The notes: a model not told the origin generated them from the sequence alone. 64,000 nt of DNA from MED-G105 sp050331095 (GCA_050331095.1 JBHJHE010000010.1:174085-238084); one strand, 5' to 3'; counted from the first letter of the stretch, positions 50,290 to 60,255 are shown. Numbers and translations: made by a program.

Positions 50290-53106
50290 ATGCACACGCG
50301 CCGCAGCTTATTTCGCACACGGTTGTTAGGAGCCGCATGCGCCGCCGCGACGGCCGCGCCGCTCGCCGCGACCGCCCAGACCAACATCGACACGACGGAC
50401 GAAATCATCGTCACGACGGAACGCCGTGAACAGAACATTCAGGACGTCGCCGCGACGGTCCAGAACTTCTCGGCCCAGGACCTGCAGAACCTCGGCGTCA
50501 ATTCGGAGTTCAGCAACCTGCAGTTCGTCGTGCCCGGCCTGCAGATCACCGAAGCGGAGGGCTCGACCGAGGTCTTCCTGCGCGGCATCGGCTCGTTCGA
50601 CCAGGAATTCTCCTCGGATCCGTCGGTCGCGACGCTGTTCAACGGCATTTACATCGGCCGGCCCCGCGGCATCGGCCTTCTGTTCTTTGATTCCGCGCGC
50701 ACCGAAGTGAACAAAGGCCCCCAGGGCACCGTGCGCGGCCGGAACTCCGAAGGCGGCACGATCAACATCATCTCGAACCGGCCGGACTTCGATGATTTCC
50801 ACGGTTCGATCCAGGCCGGGTTCGGCAACTTCAACGCCCGCGAATTCGAGGGCTTCGTCAACTTTCCGATCACCGACACGCTCGCCGTGCGGGGCGCGTT
50901 CTTCAACTCCGTGCACGACCCGCTCTACACGAACGCCTTCATCGAAAACGACGACGCCCAGGACGAATTCGAGCGCCCGGGCGCGCGCGACGATCTCGCC
51001 GGGCGCCTGTCCGTCCTGTGGGAGCCGACGGACCGTCTATCCGCCTACTTCCTGTGGCAGCGTTCGACCCGCGACGGCTCCGGCGAGCCGGGCGCCTTCG
51101 CCCGCCGCACGTTCAGCGCCGGGTTCGACATCGACGACCTCGACGATCCGTTCAACCAGTTCTTCCGGTCCGAAGGCGAGTTCGACCAGACGATTTCGAA
51201 CTATATCGGTCAGGTGATCTACGACTTCGACGCCTTCAGCGTCGAATACAACGGCTCCTATTCGAGCTCGCTCGCGGTCAACCGCAACGCCTCGCGCCAA
51301 TTGTTCCTGGGCTTCGACTTCCCGGCCGGCGGCGACGTCTTCCCCGGCGGCGCGGCGGCGGACGCGGCGGTCATCGCGTCGAACCAGTTCGTCAACGACA
51401 GCCTCAACGTCAACAACACATTCTTCCAGGGCGACGACAGCCAGGCGATCGTTCAGGAAGTGCGGTTCTTCAACAATGAAGGGCCGTTCATCTGGGCCGC
51501 GGGCGCGTTCTACTACCGCGAAAACTTCGACCGCCACAGCTTCGACGTCGGCAACGGCTTCTGCTCGCAGTTCCGCGCGGCGTTCGACGCGGGCTTCGTT
51601 GCGGCGAACCAGGAGATCGTCGGCGACGATCCGGTGTCGTGCTTCTTCGACGGCCTTGGCGGCGAGTTCCGCGACGTCGACTCCATCGTCGAATCGATCG
51701 CTGGCTACGGCGACTTCACGTGGGAGGTCACGGACCGTCTGCGGATCAAGGGCGGCGTGCGCTACACGAGCGACGACAAGAGCCAGAACCTCTTCAACGC
51801 CTCGTACACGTTCGATTTCGACGAAGAGATTTTCTCCGGCTTCCAGGGGATCGGCGTTTGCGGACAAGCCGGCCAGCCGAACTGCGACTCGACGGGCGTT
51901 ATCGTCAACTCGCCGGGGCTCACCATCACTCCGACCGGCCGCGACATTTTCCAAGTCGTGCCCGGCCAGGAGACGGCGTTCTTCCTCGACGCGTTCGAAT
52001 CCTTCGGATTTCAGGACAATTTCTTCGATCTGCTGACCGCCGCGGAAGCGTCGAATCAGGTGTTGACGCAGGTGTCGTCGTCCGTCGACGATCCGACGAC
52101 GCCCGAAATCGAGGTCATCACCGAGGTTTCGAACAACAACAGCTTCGTCGACTGGCGGGCCGGGGTCGAATACGATCTTTCCGACGACCACTTGGTCTAC
52201 TTTACGGCGTCGACGGGCACGCGGTCGGGCGGCATCAACCCGCCGCTGATCCTGAGCGACGGGTCGCCGAGCGCGCCGATTTTCGACAATGAAAGCCTGA
52301 TCCTCTACGAGCTGGGGTCGAAAAACCAGTTCGAGTTCGCCGGCATCCCGATGGTCGCGAACTCGGCGGTCTTCTTCTATCAGTTCCGCGACCAGATCAT
52401 TCAGAACCTGATCGACGTTCTGAACCCGACGCCCGGCAACCCGGCGGCGACGACCCAGCGGGTGTTGTCGGAAAACGTCGGCGACGCATCGGCCTTCGGC
52501 GTCGAATTCGAATACGCCGCGGCCCTGCCGTTCAATCTCGACGTCGGCGCCAACATTCTTTATCTGGATGCGGAGTACGACGACAACGCGTTCTCCACCG
52601 ACCCGCGCCAGGACTCGACGGAGGCTTTCCCGCTCGCGGGCAACCAGCTTCAGAACACGTCGCGCTGGAACCTGAACTTCCGCATCAGCCAGGAAATTCC
52701 GGTCAATCACAGCTACATCAACTCGATCGACTGGACCGGCAACCTTCTTTACCGGACGGAGTTCTTCCTGAACCCGCAAAACGAAATCGCCTTCGTGTCC
52801 GATGGGGCCGGCGGCTTCACCCAGGTGCCGTTCGAAACGTTGGAGCCGAACAATTTCGGTCCGATCGTCGACACGAACGGTGCCGACACGGGGCTCGCCT
52901 TCTCGAGCCGCGTCGACGACTTCTTCATCCTGAACTTCGTCGTCGGCGTGAACTTCGGCGAGGACGACCGGTTCCGCCTCGACGGTTACGTCGAGAACGC
53001 CACCAATCACGCGTTTTCGGGTCGCGGCTTCATCAACAACACGGTGAACATCCGCTTCCTGAACGAGCCGCGCCAGTACGGCGCGCGCTTGCGGGCGCGT
53101 TTCTAA
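50290..53106 (+). CDS. TonB-dependent outer-membrane receptor (maltodextrin type)
   Basis: A 938-residue receptor with a signal peptide ending near ATAQT, a TonB-box-like EIIVTTERREQNIQDV, the plug domain (VPGLQITEAEGSTEVFLRGIGSF...EVNKGPQGTVRGRNSEGGTINIISNRP) and a long 22-strand barrel ending in RARF with terminal Phe. Extended surface loops are Asp/Asn/Phe-rich. In related bacteria such receptors import maltodextrins to the periplasm; the amylase, permease and regulator nearby support the same here. Exact substrate is inferred. Regulated probably by the two upstream operators. Confidence 0.92.
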   Translation: MHTRRSLFRTRLLGAACAAATAAPLAATAQTNIDTTDEIIVTTERREQNIQDVAATVQNFSAQDLQNLGVNSEFSNLQFVVPGLQITEAEGSTEVFLRGIGSFDQEFSSDPSVATLFNGIYIGRPRGIGLLFFDSARTEVNKGPQGTVRGRNSEGGTINIISNRPDFDDFHGSIQAGFGNFNAREFEGFVNFPITDTLAVRGAFFNSVHDPLYTNAFIENDDAQDEFERPGARDDLAGRLSVLWEPTDRLSAYFLWQRSTRDGSGEPGAFARRTFSAGFDIDDLDDPFNQFFRSEGEFDQTISNYIGQVIYDFDAFSVEYNGSYSSSLAVNRNASRQLFLGFDFPAGGDVFPGGAAADAAVIASNQFVNDSLNVNNTFFQGDDSQAIVQEVRFFNNEGPFIWAAGAFYYRENFDRHSFDVGNGFCSQFRAAFDAGFVAANQEIVGDDPVSCFFDGLGGEFRDVDSIVESIAGYGDFTWEVTDRLRIKGGVRYTSDDKSQNLFNASYTFDFDEEIFSGFQGIGVCGQAGQPNCDSTGVIVNSPGLTITPTGRDIFQVVPGQETAFFLDAFESFGFQDNFFDLLTAAEASNQVLTQVSSSVDDPTTPEIEVITEVSNNNSFVDWRAGVEYDLSDDHLVYFTASTGTRSGGINPPLILSDGSPSAPIFDNESLILYELGSKNQFEFAGIPMVANSAVFFYQFRDQIIQNLIDVLNPTPGNPAATTQRVLSENVGDASAFGVEFEYAAALPFNLDVGANILYLDAEYDDNAFSTDPRQDSTEAFPLAGNQLQNTSRWNLNFRISQEIPVNHSYINSIDWTGNLLYRTEFFLNPQNEIAFVSDGAGGFTQVPFETLEPNNFGPIVDTNGADTGLAFSSRVDDFFILNFVVGVNFGEDDRFRLDGYVENATNHAFSGRGFINNTVNIRFLNEPRQYGARLRARF

Positions 53107-53189
53107 GGGGCGTCGCGCGGCGCAGAAGAGGGGATCGGCGCAAGGGGGCGTTGGTCGTCGTCGGCGTGGCCGAACCAACGTCGACGACG

Positions 53190-53227
53190 CGAGGGCGGGC
53201 TCTGGAAGTCCGCCCTCGGTCCGTTTT
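53190..53227 (+). terminator. Rho-independent terminator after the TonB receptor
   Basis: Perfect 9-bp stem CGAGGGCGG (53190-53198) and CCGCCCTCG (53210-53218), 11-base loop, then GTCCGTTTT. It lies 84 bases after the receptor stop. Confidence 0.7.
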
Positions 53228-53297
53228 GCGGTCGACGGTTTCCGTTGCAGGGACGTCCGCCGCGGAGGACTTGCGCCCAAAGAGAACGAGGCCGCAG

Positions 53298-55079
53298 ATG
53301 CGATCGCGCCGACATTCATTGACGTTGAGGACGGCGGGGCGGATCGCGGGGTCCGCGCTGGCGATCGCGTTCCTCGCCGGCTGTTCGTCGGCCGACGGCG
53401 GCGGCGACGCGGCGAGCGCCGGGGCGTCGGCGACGCCGTCGCCCGCGCCGGCTCCGACGCCCAGCCCCGCGCCGCCGCCGGCCACCGGAACCTCGGCGTT
53501 CGTCGACGCCACCGCCGCATCCGGAATAGGCTTCACGTCGCGCTTCGCCACCGGCTTCGTTCAGACCTCCGACATTCCGATCATCCTGCCGAGCGGCGTC
53601 GCCGCCGGCGACTACGACAATGACGGCGACGTCGACCTCATCGTTACGCGGGGCGAGCTGGCGGCGAACCTTCTATATGAAAACCGCGGCCTCCTGCGGT
53701 TCGAAGACGTGGCGGCGGAGGCCGGGCTCGCTTTCGTCAAGTCGGCTACCGAGAATTACCGCAGCGCCTCGCCGGGCTTCGCCGACCTCGACGGCGACGA
53801 CGATCTCGACATTGTTCTGCCCGGGCTCGACGGCGACCCGACGCTCGTCTTCGAGAACAACGGCGATGGAACGTTCACGGACGTCTCCGCGGGCTCTGGG
53901 CTCGACGCGATGACGGCGGACCACTCGATGTCGCCGGCCTTCGGCGATTACGACCGCGACGGCGACCTTGACCTCATGTTCGGCCACTGGGGCAGCCGGC
54001 GCGATTTCGACAACGGCCCGGGCGACACGGAGCATCTCTGGCGCAACGACACGGACGCCGGCGGGATCCGGTGCGCGAGCGGGAGCGAAGCGGCGGGGAG
54101 CGCGCCGTCGATCCTCACGAACGACGACCCGCTGATCCCCCAGCGCCGGTTCGACAACACCTTCGCGCCGACCTTCGCCGACATCGACGGCGACGGTTGG
54201 CCGGACGTCTTCGTCGTCGGCGACTTCAACTTCTCGCAGATTTTCATCAACCAGCGCGACGGAACCTTCGTCAACGCGACGGACTTCAGCGTCATCATCG
54301 ACGGCAACGGCATGGGCTCGGCCGTGCAGGACTATGACGGCGACGGCGACGTCGACTGGTTCGTCTCGAGCATCCTCGCCCGCGGCGGGCCGCCGCCAAG
54401 CCTCTCGGAGATCGGCAACCGGCTCTATCGCAACGACGCCGGCGTCTTGGTCGAGGTCTCCGATGCGGCTTGCGTCGCCGACGGCGGCTTGGTCTGGGGG
54501 AGCTGCTTCCTCGACCTCGAAAACGACGGCGACCTCGACGTTTACCACACCAATGGCTGGCCGCGGGAGCTCGACTTCGGCGCGTTCGACGTCGACGCCT
54601 CGCGCGCGTTCGTGTCGAACGGCGACGGAACGTTCGTCGAGATGGCCGAAGACCTCGGGCTTGACGACGCCGAAGAGGGGCGGGGGGTCGTCTGCGCCGA
54701 CTTCGATCTCGACGGCGACGTCGACGTGCTGCAGCTCCACCGCGATACGACGAACGCCGCGACGTTGTGGGAGAACACGGCGCGCGACGACAGCGACGAC
54801 GGCGCCGGCTTCATGCTCGTGCGGCTTCTGGGCCTCGCGCCGAACACCGGCGCAGTCGGCGCGCGGATCGAACTTGTCGCAGACGGACGAACCCAGACGC
54901 GGACCGTGACGCTCGGCAGCAACTTCGCGTCCCACAATCCGCTGGAGCAGCACTTCGGCGTCGGCGCGGCCGAGCGCGTCGACAGCGTCCGCGTCGTCTG
55001 GCCCGCCGGCGAGGAAACCGTCCTCGTCAATCCGGCGATCAACCAGCGCTTGACGATCGCCCACCCGAACCGCCCATGA
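53298..55079 (+). CDS. FG-GAP/VCBS repeat lipoprotein with ASPIC/UnbV C-terminus (CRTAC1-like)
   Basis: A 593-residue lipoprotein (lipobox FLAGCSSA) with a Ser/Pro/Ala-rich linker (ATPSPAPAPTPSPAPPP), then a beta-propeller of FG-GAP/VCBS repeats, each with an Asp-rich calcium loop: GDYDNDGDVDLI, ADLDGDDDLDIV, GDYDRDGDLDLM, ADIDGDGWPDVF, QDYDGDGDVDWF, LDLENDGDLDVY, ADFDLDGDVDVL. The end is an ASPIC/UnbV domain (GARIELVADGRTQTRTVTLGSNFASHNPLEQHFGVGAAERVDSVRVVWPAGEETVL). It may bind polysaccharide or protein at the cell surface. It is separated from the receptor by a terminator, so probably transcribed independently. ATG 53298 gives the signal directly. Confidence 0.85.
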   Translation: MRSRRHSLTLRTAGRIAGSALAIAFLAGCSSADGGGDAASAGASATPSPAPAPTPSPAPPPATGTSAFVDATAASGIGFTSRFATGFVQTSDIPIILPSGVAAGDYDNDGDVDLIVTRGELAANLLYENRGLLRFEDVAAEAGLAFVKSATENYRSASPGFADLDGDDDLDIVLPGLDGDPTLVFENNGDGTFTDVSAGSGLDAMTADHSMSPAFGDYDRDGDLDLMFGHWGSRRDFDNGPGDTEHLWRNDTDAGGIRCASGSEAAGSAPSILTNDDPLIPQRRFDNTFAPTFADIDGDGWPDVFVVGDFNFSQIFINQRDGTFVNATDFSVIIDGNGMGSAVQDYDGDGDVDWFVSSILARGGPPPSLSEIGNRLYRNDAGVLVEVSDAACVADGGLVWGSCFLDLENDGDLDVYHTNGWPRELDFGAFDVDASRAFVSNGDGTFVEMAEDLGLDDAEEGRGVVCADFDLDGDVDVLQLHRDTTNAATLWENTARDDSDDGAGFMLVRLLGLAPNTGAVGARIELVADGRTQTRTVTLGSNFASHNPLEQHFGVGAAERVDSVRVVWPAGEETVLVNPAINQRLTIAHPNRP

Positions 55080-55142
55080 TGCGTTTGCGATGGCGGGGCG
55101 TTTGGACGTAACAGTCTCCCGCGCCAATGAGGATCGCAGAGG

Positions 55143-56705
55143 ATGGCGGACGATAGCTTGCAACCGGCGACGGACGGCGCTGCGCAGGGTCAGTTAGCCC
55201 AAGGGCTCGGCCGGCCGGCGGAGGCCAGCGCCGCGCCGCGCCTTGTGCCCGTCACGCCCTTCGATCTCGTGGTTTTCGGCGCCGCCGGCGACCTCGCCTT
55301 GCGCAAGCTGGTGCCCTCGCTGTTCCGGCGCTGGCGCGACGGACAGATCTCGGCGGATTCGAAAATCGTCGGCGTGTCGCGAACCTCGATGGACGACGAG
55401 GCCTACCGCGCGCTCACCCTCGAGAAGATGCGCGAATTCAACCCGAAGGAAGAGATCGACGAGGCGGAATGGCGGGTCTTCGCGGCGCAGCTTTTCTACC
55501 AGGAGCTCGACGCGCTCGACGAAAACGCCGACTGGACGCCTTTGCGCGACCGCCTGGAGCCGTCTGAAGGCAAGCAGCGCGTTTACTACCTGGCGCTGCC
55601 GCCGGGCATTTACGGCGCGGTGTGCCGCAATCTCGACGCCGCCGGGCTGAACGCCGACGGCGCGCGGATCGTTCTCGAAAAGCCCATCGGCAAGGATCTG
55701 CAAAGCGCGCGGGAGGTGAACGACGCCGTCGGCGAGGTCTTCGCCGAAGAGGCGATCTTCCGCATCGATCATTATCTCGGCAAGGAGACCGTCCAGAATC
55801 TGATCGTTCTGCGGTTCATGAACTCGCTCTTCGAACCCGTATGGAACGCGAACGCCATCGACCACGTGGAGATCACGGTCGCTGAGGCGATCGGCGCCGG
55901 CGGACGCGCGAGCTATTACGATACGGCGGGCGCCTTGCGGGACATGGTGCAGAACCACCTTCTCCAGCTCCTGTGCCTCGTCGCCATGGAGCCGCCGCTC
56001 GATCTCGGGGCCGATACGATCCGTGACGAGAAGATCAAGGTCCTGCGCGCCCTGCGGCCGATCGCGGCGGAGAGCGTGCGCCAGATGACCGTGCGCGGCC
56101 AGTACGGACCCGGCGCAATCGACGGCGCCGCCGTGCCGGGCTACGCGGCGGAGCTCGGCGAAACATCGTCCACGGAGACGTTCGTGGCGCTGACGGCGCA
56201 TATCGACTATTGGCGCTGGAAAGGCGCGCCTTTTTATCTGCGCACGGGCAAGCGCATGGCCTCGCGCCGGTCGGAGATCATCATTCAGTTCAAGGACGTC
56301 GCCCACGCCATCGTCGGCGGCGTCGGCGCCGAGGCCGAGCCGACGCGGCTCGTCATCCGCCTGCAGCCGGACGAGGGCGTGAAACTGCTCCTGATGACGA
56401 AGGACCCGGGGCCCGGCGGCATGCGCCTTCGGTACGTGCCCTTGAACCTCTCCTACGCCGACGCTTTCGCCGCGCGCTATCCCGACGCTTATGAGCGCCT
56501 CCTGATGGCGGTCGTGCGCGGCGATCTCGGGCTTTTCATGCGCTGCGACGAGGTCGAGGCCGCCTGGCGCTGGGTCGACGGCATTCTCGCCGCCTGGGAC
56601 GCCGACAAGACGCCGACCCATGTCTATGCGGCGGGTACGGATGGTCCGGCCCAGTCGGCGATGCTGCTCGACCGGGACGGCCGCGAGTGGTTCGATGACG
56701 TCTGA
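55143..56705 (+). CDS. zwf: Glucose-6-phosphate 1-dehydrogenase
   Basis: A 520-residue NADP-linked enzyme oxidising glucose-6-phosphate to the lactone, first step of the Entner-Doudoroff route. FGAAGDLALRKLVPSLFRR is the coenzyme loop and FRIDHYLGKETVQNLIVLRF (about 206-225) the substrate-binding active site, with the catalytic His just after (NHLLQLLCLVAMEPP). FYLRTGKRMASRRSEIIIQFK is also typical. First of zwf-pgl-edd-glk-eda. It overlaps pgl by 11 bases. Confidence 0.96.
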   Translation: MADDSLQPATDGAAQGQLAQGLGRPAEASAAPRLVPVTPFDLVVFGAAGDLALRKLVPSLFRRWRDGQISADSKIVGVSRTSMDDEAYRALTLEKMREFNPKEEIDEAEWRVFAAQLFYQELDALDENADWTPLRDRLEPSEGKQRVYYLALPPGIYGAVCRNLDAAGLNADGARIVLEKPIGKDLQSAREVNDAVGEVFAEEAIFRIDHYLGKETVQNLIVLRFMNSLFEPVWNANAIDHVEITVAEAIGAGGRASYYDTAGALRDMVQNHLLQLLCLVAMEPPLDLGADTIRDEKIKVLRALRPIAAESVRQMTVRGQYGPGAIDGAAVPGYAAELGETSSTETFVALTAHIDYWRWKGAPFYLRTGKRMASRRSEIIIQFKDVAHAIVGGVGAEAEPTRLVIRLQPDEGVKLLLMTKDPGPGGMRLRYVPLNLSYADAFAARYPDAYERLLMAVVRGDLGLFMRCDEVEAAWRWVDGILAAWDADKTPTHVYAAGTDGPAQSAMLLDRDGREWFDDV

Positions 56706-57414
56706 GCTGGGGCTCATCGCCTTTCCGTCCCGCGCGGCGCTGGCCGCGCGCCTCGCCGACGTGATCGAACCGACCCTGGCGCGCGCCGTCGCGAGCCGCG
56801 GGCGCGCCGCGCTCGCGCTCTCCGGCGGTTCGACGCCGGGCGATCTCCACCGGAACCTTGCGACGCGCGCGCTCGACTGGTCGAGGACGACGGCGACGCT
56901 CGTCGACGAGCGCTGGGTCCCGCCCGACGACGATGCTTCGAACGAACGCCTGGCGCGCGAAACGCTCCTGCGCGAGCGGGCGGCGGATGCGGCGTGTTTG
57001 GGCCTGTGGTCGGACGCGGCGTCGCCGGCGGCGGGCGCGGCGGCGGCGAACGATCGGCTGGCGGACCTTTGGGCCGGAGGCGGGCTCGACGCCGTCGTGC
57101 TCGGCATGGGCCCCGACGGCCACACAGCGTCCTGGTTTCCCCATGCGGATGGTCTCGCCGACGCCCTGGAGGGCGATGCGCCGCGCGTTTGCGCCGTGCG
57201 CGCAAGGAAAAGCGCAGTGACGGGCGACAATCTCGACCGCCTGACGCTGAACCTGGCGGCGGTGGCGTCGGCGCGGCTCGTTTGCCTGATGATCGCCGGC
57301 GCTGAGAAGCGCGACGCGTTCGAGGCGGCGCTCGGCGACGGCGCCGTCGAAGACCAGCCGGTGCGCGCGATCCTGCGCGCGCGGCCCGACATGTGGGTCG
57401 CCTGGGCGCCGTAA
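56695..57414 (+). CDS. pgl: 6-phosphogluconolactonase
   Basis: A 239-residue enzyme hydrolysing 6-phosphogluconolactone. Motifs are ALALSGGSTPGDLHRNL, TATLVDERWVPPDDDASNERLARETLL and VVLGMGPDGHTASWFPHADGL, characteristic of DevB-type Pgl. ATG 56695 lies inside the zwf 3' end, giving an 11-base overlap with zwf. It is followed 32 bases later by edd. Confidence 0.93.
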   Translation: MTSELGLIAFPSRAALAARLADVIEPTLARAVASRGRAALALSGGSTPGDLHRNLATRALDWSRTTATLVDERWVPPDDDASNERLARETLLRERAADAACLGLWSDAASPAAGAAAANDRLADLWAGGGLDAVVLGMGPDGHTASWFPHADGLADALEGDAPRVCAVRARKSAVTGDNLDRLTLNLAAVASARLVCLMIAGAEKRDAFEAALGDGAVEDQPVRAILRARPDMWVAWAP

Positions 57415-57446
57415 CGTCGGCGCCGTTCGCAAAATGGAGGACCGCC

Positions 57447-59291
57447 ATGGCCGAACTTCACCCGACGCTCCGCGCCGTGACGGATCGCGTGCGCGAGCGC
57501 AGCCGCCGCACGCGCGAAGCCTATGTCGGGCAGATGCGCGCAGCGGCCGCGCAGGGTCCGCACCGGTCCTCGGTCTCCTGCGGCAATCTCGCCCACGCCG
57601 CGGCGGCCTCCTCGGCGGCCGACAAGCTGCGCATCGCGAAAGGCGGCGGTCCGAACGTCGGCATCGTGACGGCCTATAACGACATGCTGTCGGCCCACCA
57701 GCCGCTCGGGGCCTATCCGGACGTCATCAAGGAGACGGCGAACGCCGTCGGCGCGACGGCGCAAATCGCCGGCGGGGTCCCCGCCATGTGCGACGGCGTC
57801 ACCCAGGGCCAGCCGGGCATGGACCTGTCGCTCTTCTCGCGCGACGTAATCGCTCTGGCGACGGCCGTATCCCTCTCGCACAACGTCTTCGACGCGGCGA
57901 TCCTGCTCGGCGTCTGCGACAAGATCGTGCCCGGACTGTTCATCGGCGCGGCGCGCTTCGGCTATCTGCCGGTCTTGTTTTTGCCGGCGGGCCCCATGGC
58001 GTCGGGCTTGCCGAACGACGAGAAGGCGCGCGTGCGCCAGCTCTACGCCAAGGGCGAGGTCGGCCGCGACGAACTGCTCGCCGCGGAGAGCGAAAGCTAC
58101 CACTCCCCCGGCACCTGCACGTTCTACGGCACGGCGAACTCGAACCAGATGATGATGGAGGTCATGGGACTCCACGTGCCGGGTTCGGCTTTCGTCAATC
58201 CGGGCACGCCGCTGCGCGACGCCTATGTGCGCGAGACGGCCCGGCGCGCCGCGGCGACGTCGGCCCTCGGCGACGACTACGTTCCCTTTTTCGAGGTCGT
58301 CGACGAGCGCGCGGTCCTCAACGCCGTCGTCGGCCTCCACGCCACGGGCGGCTCGACGAACCACGCGATCCACCTCGTCGCCATGGCCCGAGCCGTCGGC
58401 GTGCGGATTGACTGGGACGACCTCAGCGAGCTTTCCTCCGCGACGCCCTTGCTCGCGCGCGTCTATCCGAACGGCTCGGCGGACGTGAACTATTTCCACG
58501 CCGCCGGCGGGCTCGGCTTCGTGATCCGCGAGCTTCTCGACGCCGGACTTCTCCATGAGGACGTGACGACGGTCATGGGGCCGGGTCTACGCCAGTACGC
58601 CGTGGAGCCGGGCCTCGACGGCGACGCGCTCGCCTGGCGCGCGCCCCCGGAGACGTCGGGGGACGCCGCCATTCTGCGCCCGGTCGCCGCCCCCCATTCG
58701 CCGCCGGGCGGGCTCGTCACGCTCGACGGCGTCATCGGCCGGGCGGTCATCAAGGTTTCGGCCGTTAAGCCCGACCGCCGCGTCATCGAGGCGCCGGCGA
58801 TCGTCTTCCGTAGCCAGAAAGACATCATGGACCGGTTCAAGGCCGGCGAGCTTGAGCGCGATTTCGTCGCCGTCGTCCCGTTCCAGGGGCCCAAGGCGAA
58901 CGGCATGCCCGAACTCCACAAGCTGCCGCCGCCCCTCGGGGTCCTGCAGGACAAGGGCTTCAAGGTCGCCCTCGTCACCGACGGGCGCATGTCCGGCGCG
59001 AGCGGCAAGGTGCCGGCCGCGATCCACGTGACGCCGGAAGCGGTCGACGGCGGCCCGATCGGCAAGATCCGCGACGGCGACGTCATCCGCGTCGACGCCG
59101 ACGCCGGTCGCCTGGAGGCGCTCGTCGACGCGGGCGAGCTCGAACGCCGCGCGCCGACGGATCACGACCTCGACGAAGACCGCTGGGGAACGGGCCGCGA
59201 GCTTTTCGCCGGGCTTCGCGCGCTCGTCGGCGGCGCGGAGGAGGGGGCGATGACGTTCGACCTCGCCGAGCGGGGCGTCGATGGCGACTGA
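57447..59291 (+). CDS. edd: Phosphogluconate dehydratase
   Basis: A 614-residue IlvD/Edd-family Fe-S dehydratase producing KDPG. IVTAYNDMLSAHQPLGAYPD, GGVPAMCDGVTQGQPGMDLSL, AILLGVCDKIVPGLFIGAARF, SPGTCTFYGTANSNQMMMEVMGLHVPGSAF and LVTDGRMSGASGKVPAAIHVTPEA contain the cluster cysteines and substrate motifs. ATG 57447 has GGAGG 6 bases upstream, the only gene of this operon besides zwf with its own clear ribosome site. It overlaps glk by 11 bases. Confidence 0.96.
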   Translation: MAELHPTLRAVTDRVRERSRRTREAYVGQMRAAAAQGPHRSSVSCGNLAHAAAASSAADKLRIAKGGGPNVGIVTAYNDMLSAHQPLGAYPDVIKETANAVGATAQIAGGVPAMCDGVTQGQPGMDLSLFSRDVIALATAVSLSHNVFDAAILLGVCDKIVPGLFIGAARFGYLPVLFLPAGPMASGLPNDEKARVRQLYAKGEVGRDELLAAESESYHSPGTCTFYGTANSNQMMMEVMGLHVPGSAFVNPGTPLRDAYVRETARRAAATSALGDDYVPFFEVVDERAVLNAVVGLHATGGSTNHAIHLVAMARAVGVRIDWDDLSELSSATPLLARVYPNGSADVNYFHAAGGLGFVIRELLDAGLLHEDVTTVMGPGLRQYAVEPGLDGDALAWRAPPETSGDAAILRPVAAPHSPPGGLVTLDGVIGRAVIKVSAVKPDRRVIEAPAIVFRSQKDIMDRFKAGELERDFVAVVPFQGPKANGMPELHKLPPPLGVLQDKGFKVALVTDGRMSGASGKVPAAIHVTPEAVDGGPIGKIRDGDVIRVDADAGRLEALVDAGELERRAPTDHDLDEDRWGTGRELFAGLRALVGGAEEGAMTFDLAERGVDGD

Positions 59292-60255
59292 CGACGTCCT
59301 CGTCGCCGATATCGGCGGCACCAACGCCCGCTTCGCCATGGCGCGCGAGGAGGGCGGACGGATTTGCGTCGACCAGCCCCATACGTTCCGTGCGGAGGAC
59401 TTCGAGACGATCCGCGACGCCGCCGACGCGTATCTGGAGGCCGTGTCAGCCAAGCCGAAATCGGCTTGTTTCGCCGTGGCGGGGCCGGTGACCGATGAGG
59501 CGATCGCCTTCACCAATTCCCCGTGGGTTTTGAAGCCGACGGAAATCAAGCCGCTCCTCGAGCTTCAGCGCCTCGTCGTCGTTAACGACTTCGAAGCCCA
59601 GGCGGCGGGCGTTTCGAGCCTTGGCGAGGGCGATCTCCTGAAGGTCAAGGACGGCGCGCCGGACGCGCGCGCGCCGCGCCTCGTCATCGGGCCCGGCACC
59701 GGGCTCGGCCAGGCGCTCATCGTCCCGCGCCCCGCCGGCGAGACGATCGTGCCCACCGAAGGCGGCCACGTGTCGTTCGCGCCGCGCACGGACGTTGAAA
59801 TCGAGATCATGAAGTTCGTCGCGCGCGAACATCCGCGCGTCTCCGTCGAGCGGCTGTTGTCGGGCCGCGGGCTCGTCAACATCCACCGCGCCTTGTGCTC
59901 CGTCGCCGGCGTTCAGCGCGTGTCGTTGCGCGCCGACGAAATCACCAAAGCGGCGGAGACGGAGGAGTTTCCGATCGCCGTCGAGGCGGTCGACGTTTTC
60001 TGCGCGCTCCTGGGCGCGGTCGCGGGCGACGCGGTGCTCGCCACCGGCGCGCGGGGCGGCGTCGTCCTCGGCGGCGGCATCCTGCCGAAGATCCGCGAGA
60101 CGTTCCTCGCGAGCCGGTTTCGCGAGCGCTTCGCCGACAAGGGCCGCATGCGCGTCTATCTCGAGGCGACGCCCGTCGACCTCATCGTCACCGAAGGCGC
60201 GGCGCTTGTGGGCGCCGCCGCCATCCTGAAAAAGAGAGGCCACGATGCGCATTGA
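59281..60255 (+). CDS. glk: Glucokinase (Glk family)
   Basis: A 324-residue glucokinase. VLVADIGGTNARFA (7-20) is the phosphate-binding loop, KSACFAVAGPV and LVVVNDFEAQAAGV (catalytic Asp) follow, then VIGPGTGLGQALIVP and the glucose-binding PTEGGHVSFAP and LLSGRGLVNIHRAL motifs. It supplies glucose-6-phosphate to the pathway, including glucose released by the neighbouring alpha-glucosidase. 11-base overlaps with both edd and eda. Confidence 0.95.
   Translation: MATDDVLVADIGGTNARFAMAREEGGRICVDQPHTFRAEDFETIRDAADAYLEAVSAKPKSACFAVAGPVTDEAIAFTNSPWVLKPTEIKPLLELQRLVVVNDFEAQAAGVSSLGEGDLLKVKDGAPDARAPRLVIGPGTGLGQALIVPRPAGETIVPTEGGHVSFAPRTDVEIEIMKFVAREHPRVSVERLLSGRGLVNIHRALCSVAGVQRVSLRADEITKAAETEEFPIAVEAVDVFCALLGAVAGDAVLATGARGGVVLGGGILPKIRETFLASRFRERFADKGRMRVYLEATPVDLIVTEGAALVGAAAILKKRGHDAH

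Noticed and set aside
55194..58556. Very long open frame (about 1120 codons) on the minus strand across zwf, pgl and edd
   Set aside because: It is the antisense shadow of three well-supported genes in high-GC DNA; its translation is Arg/Gly/Asp-rich without any domain pattern.
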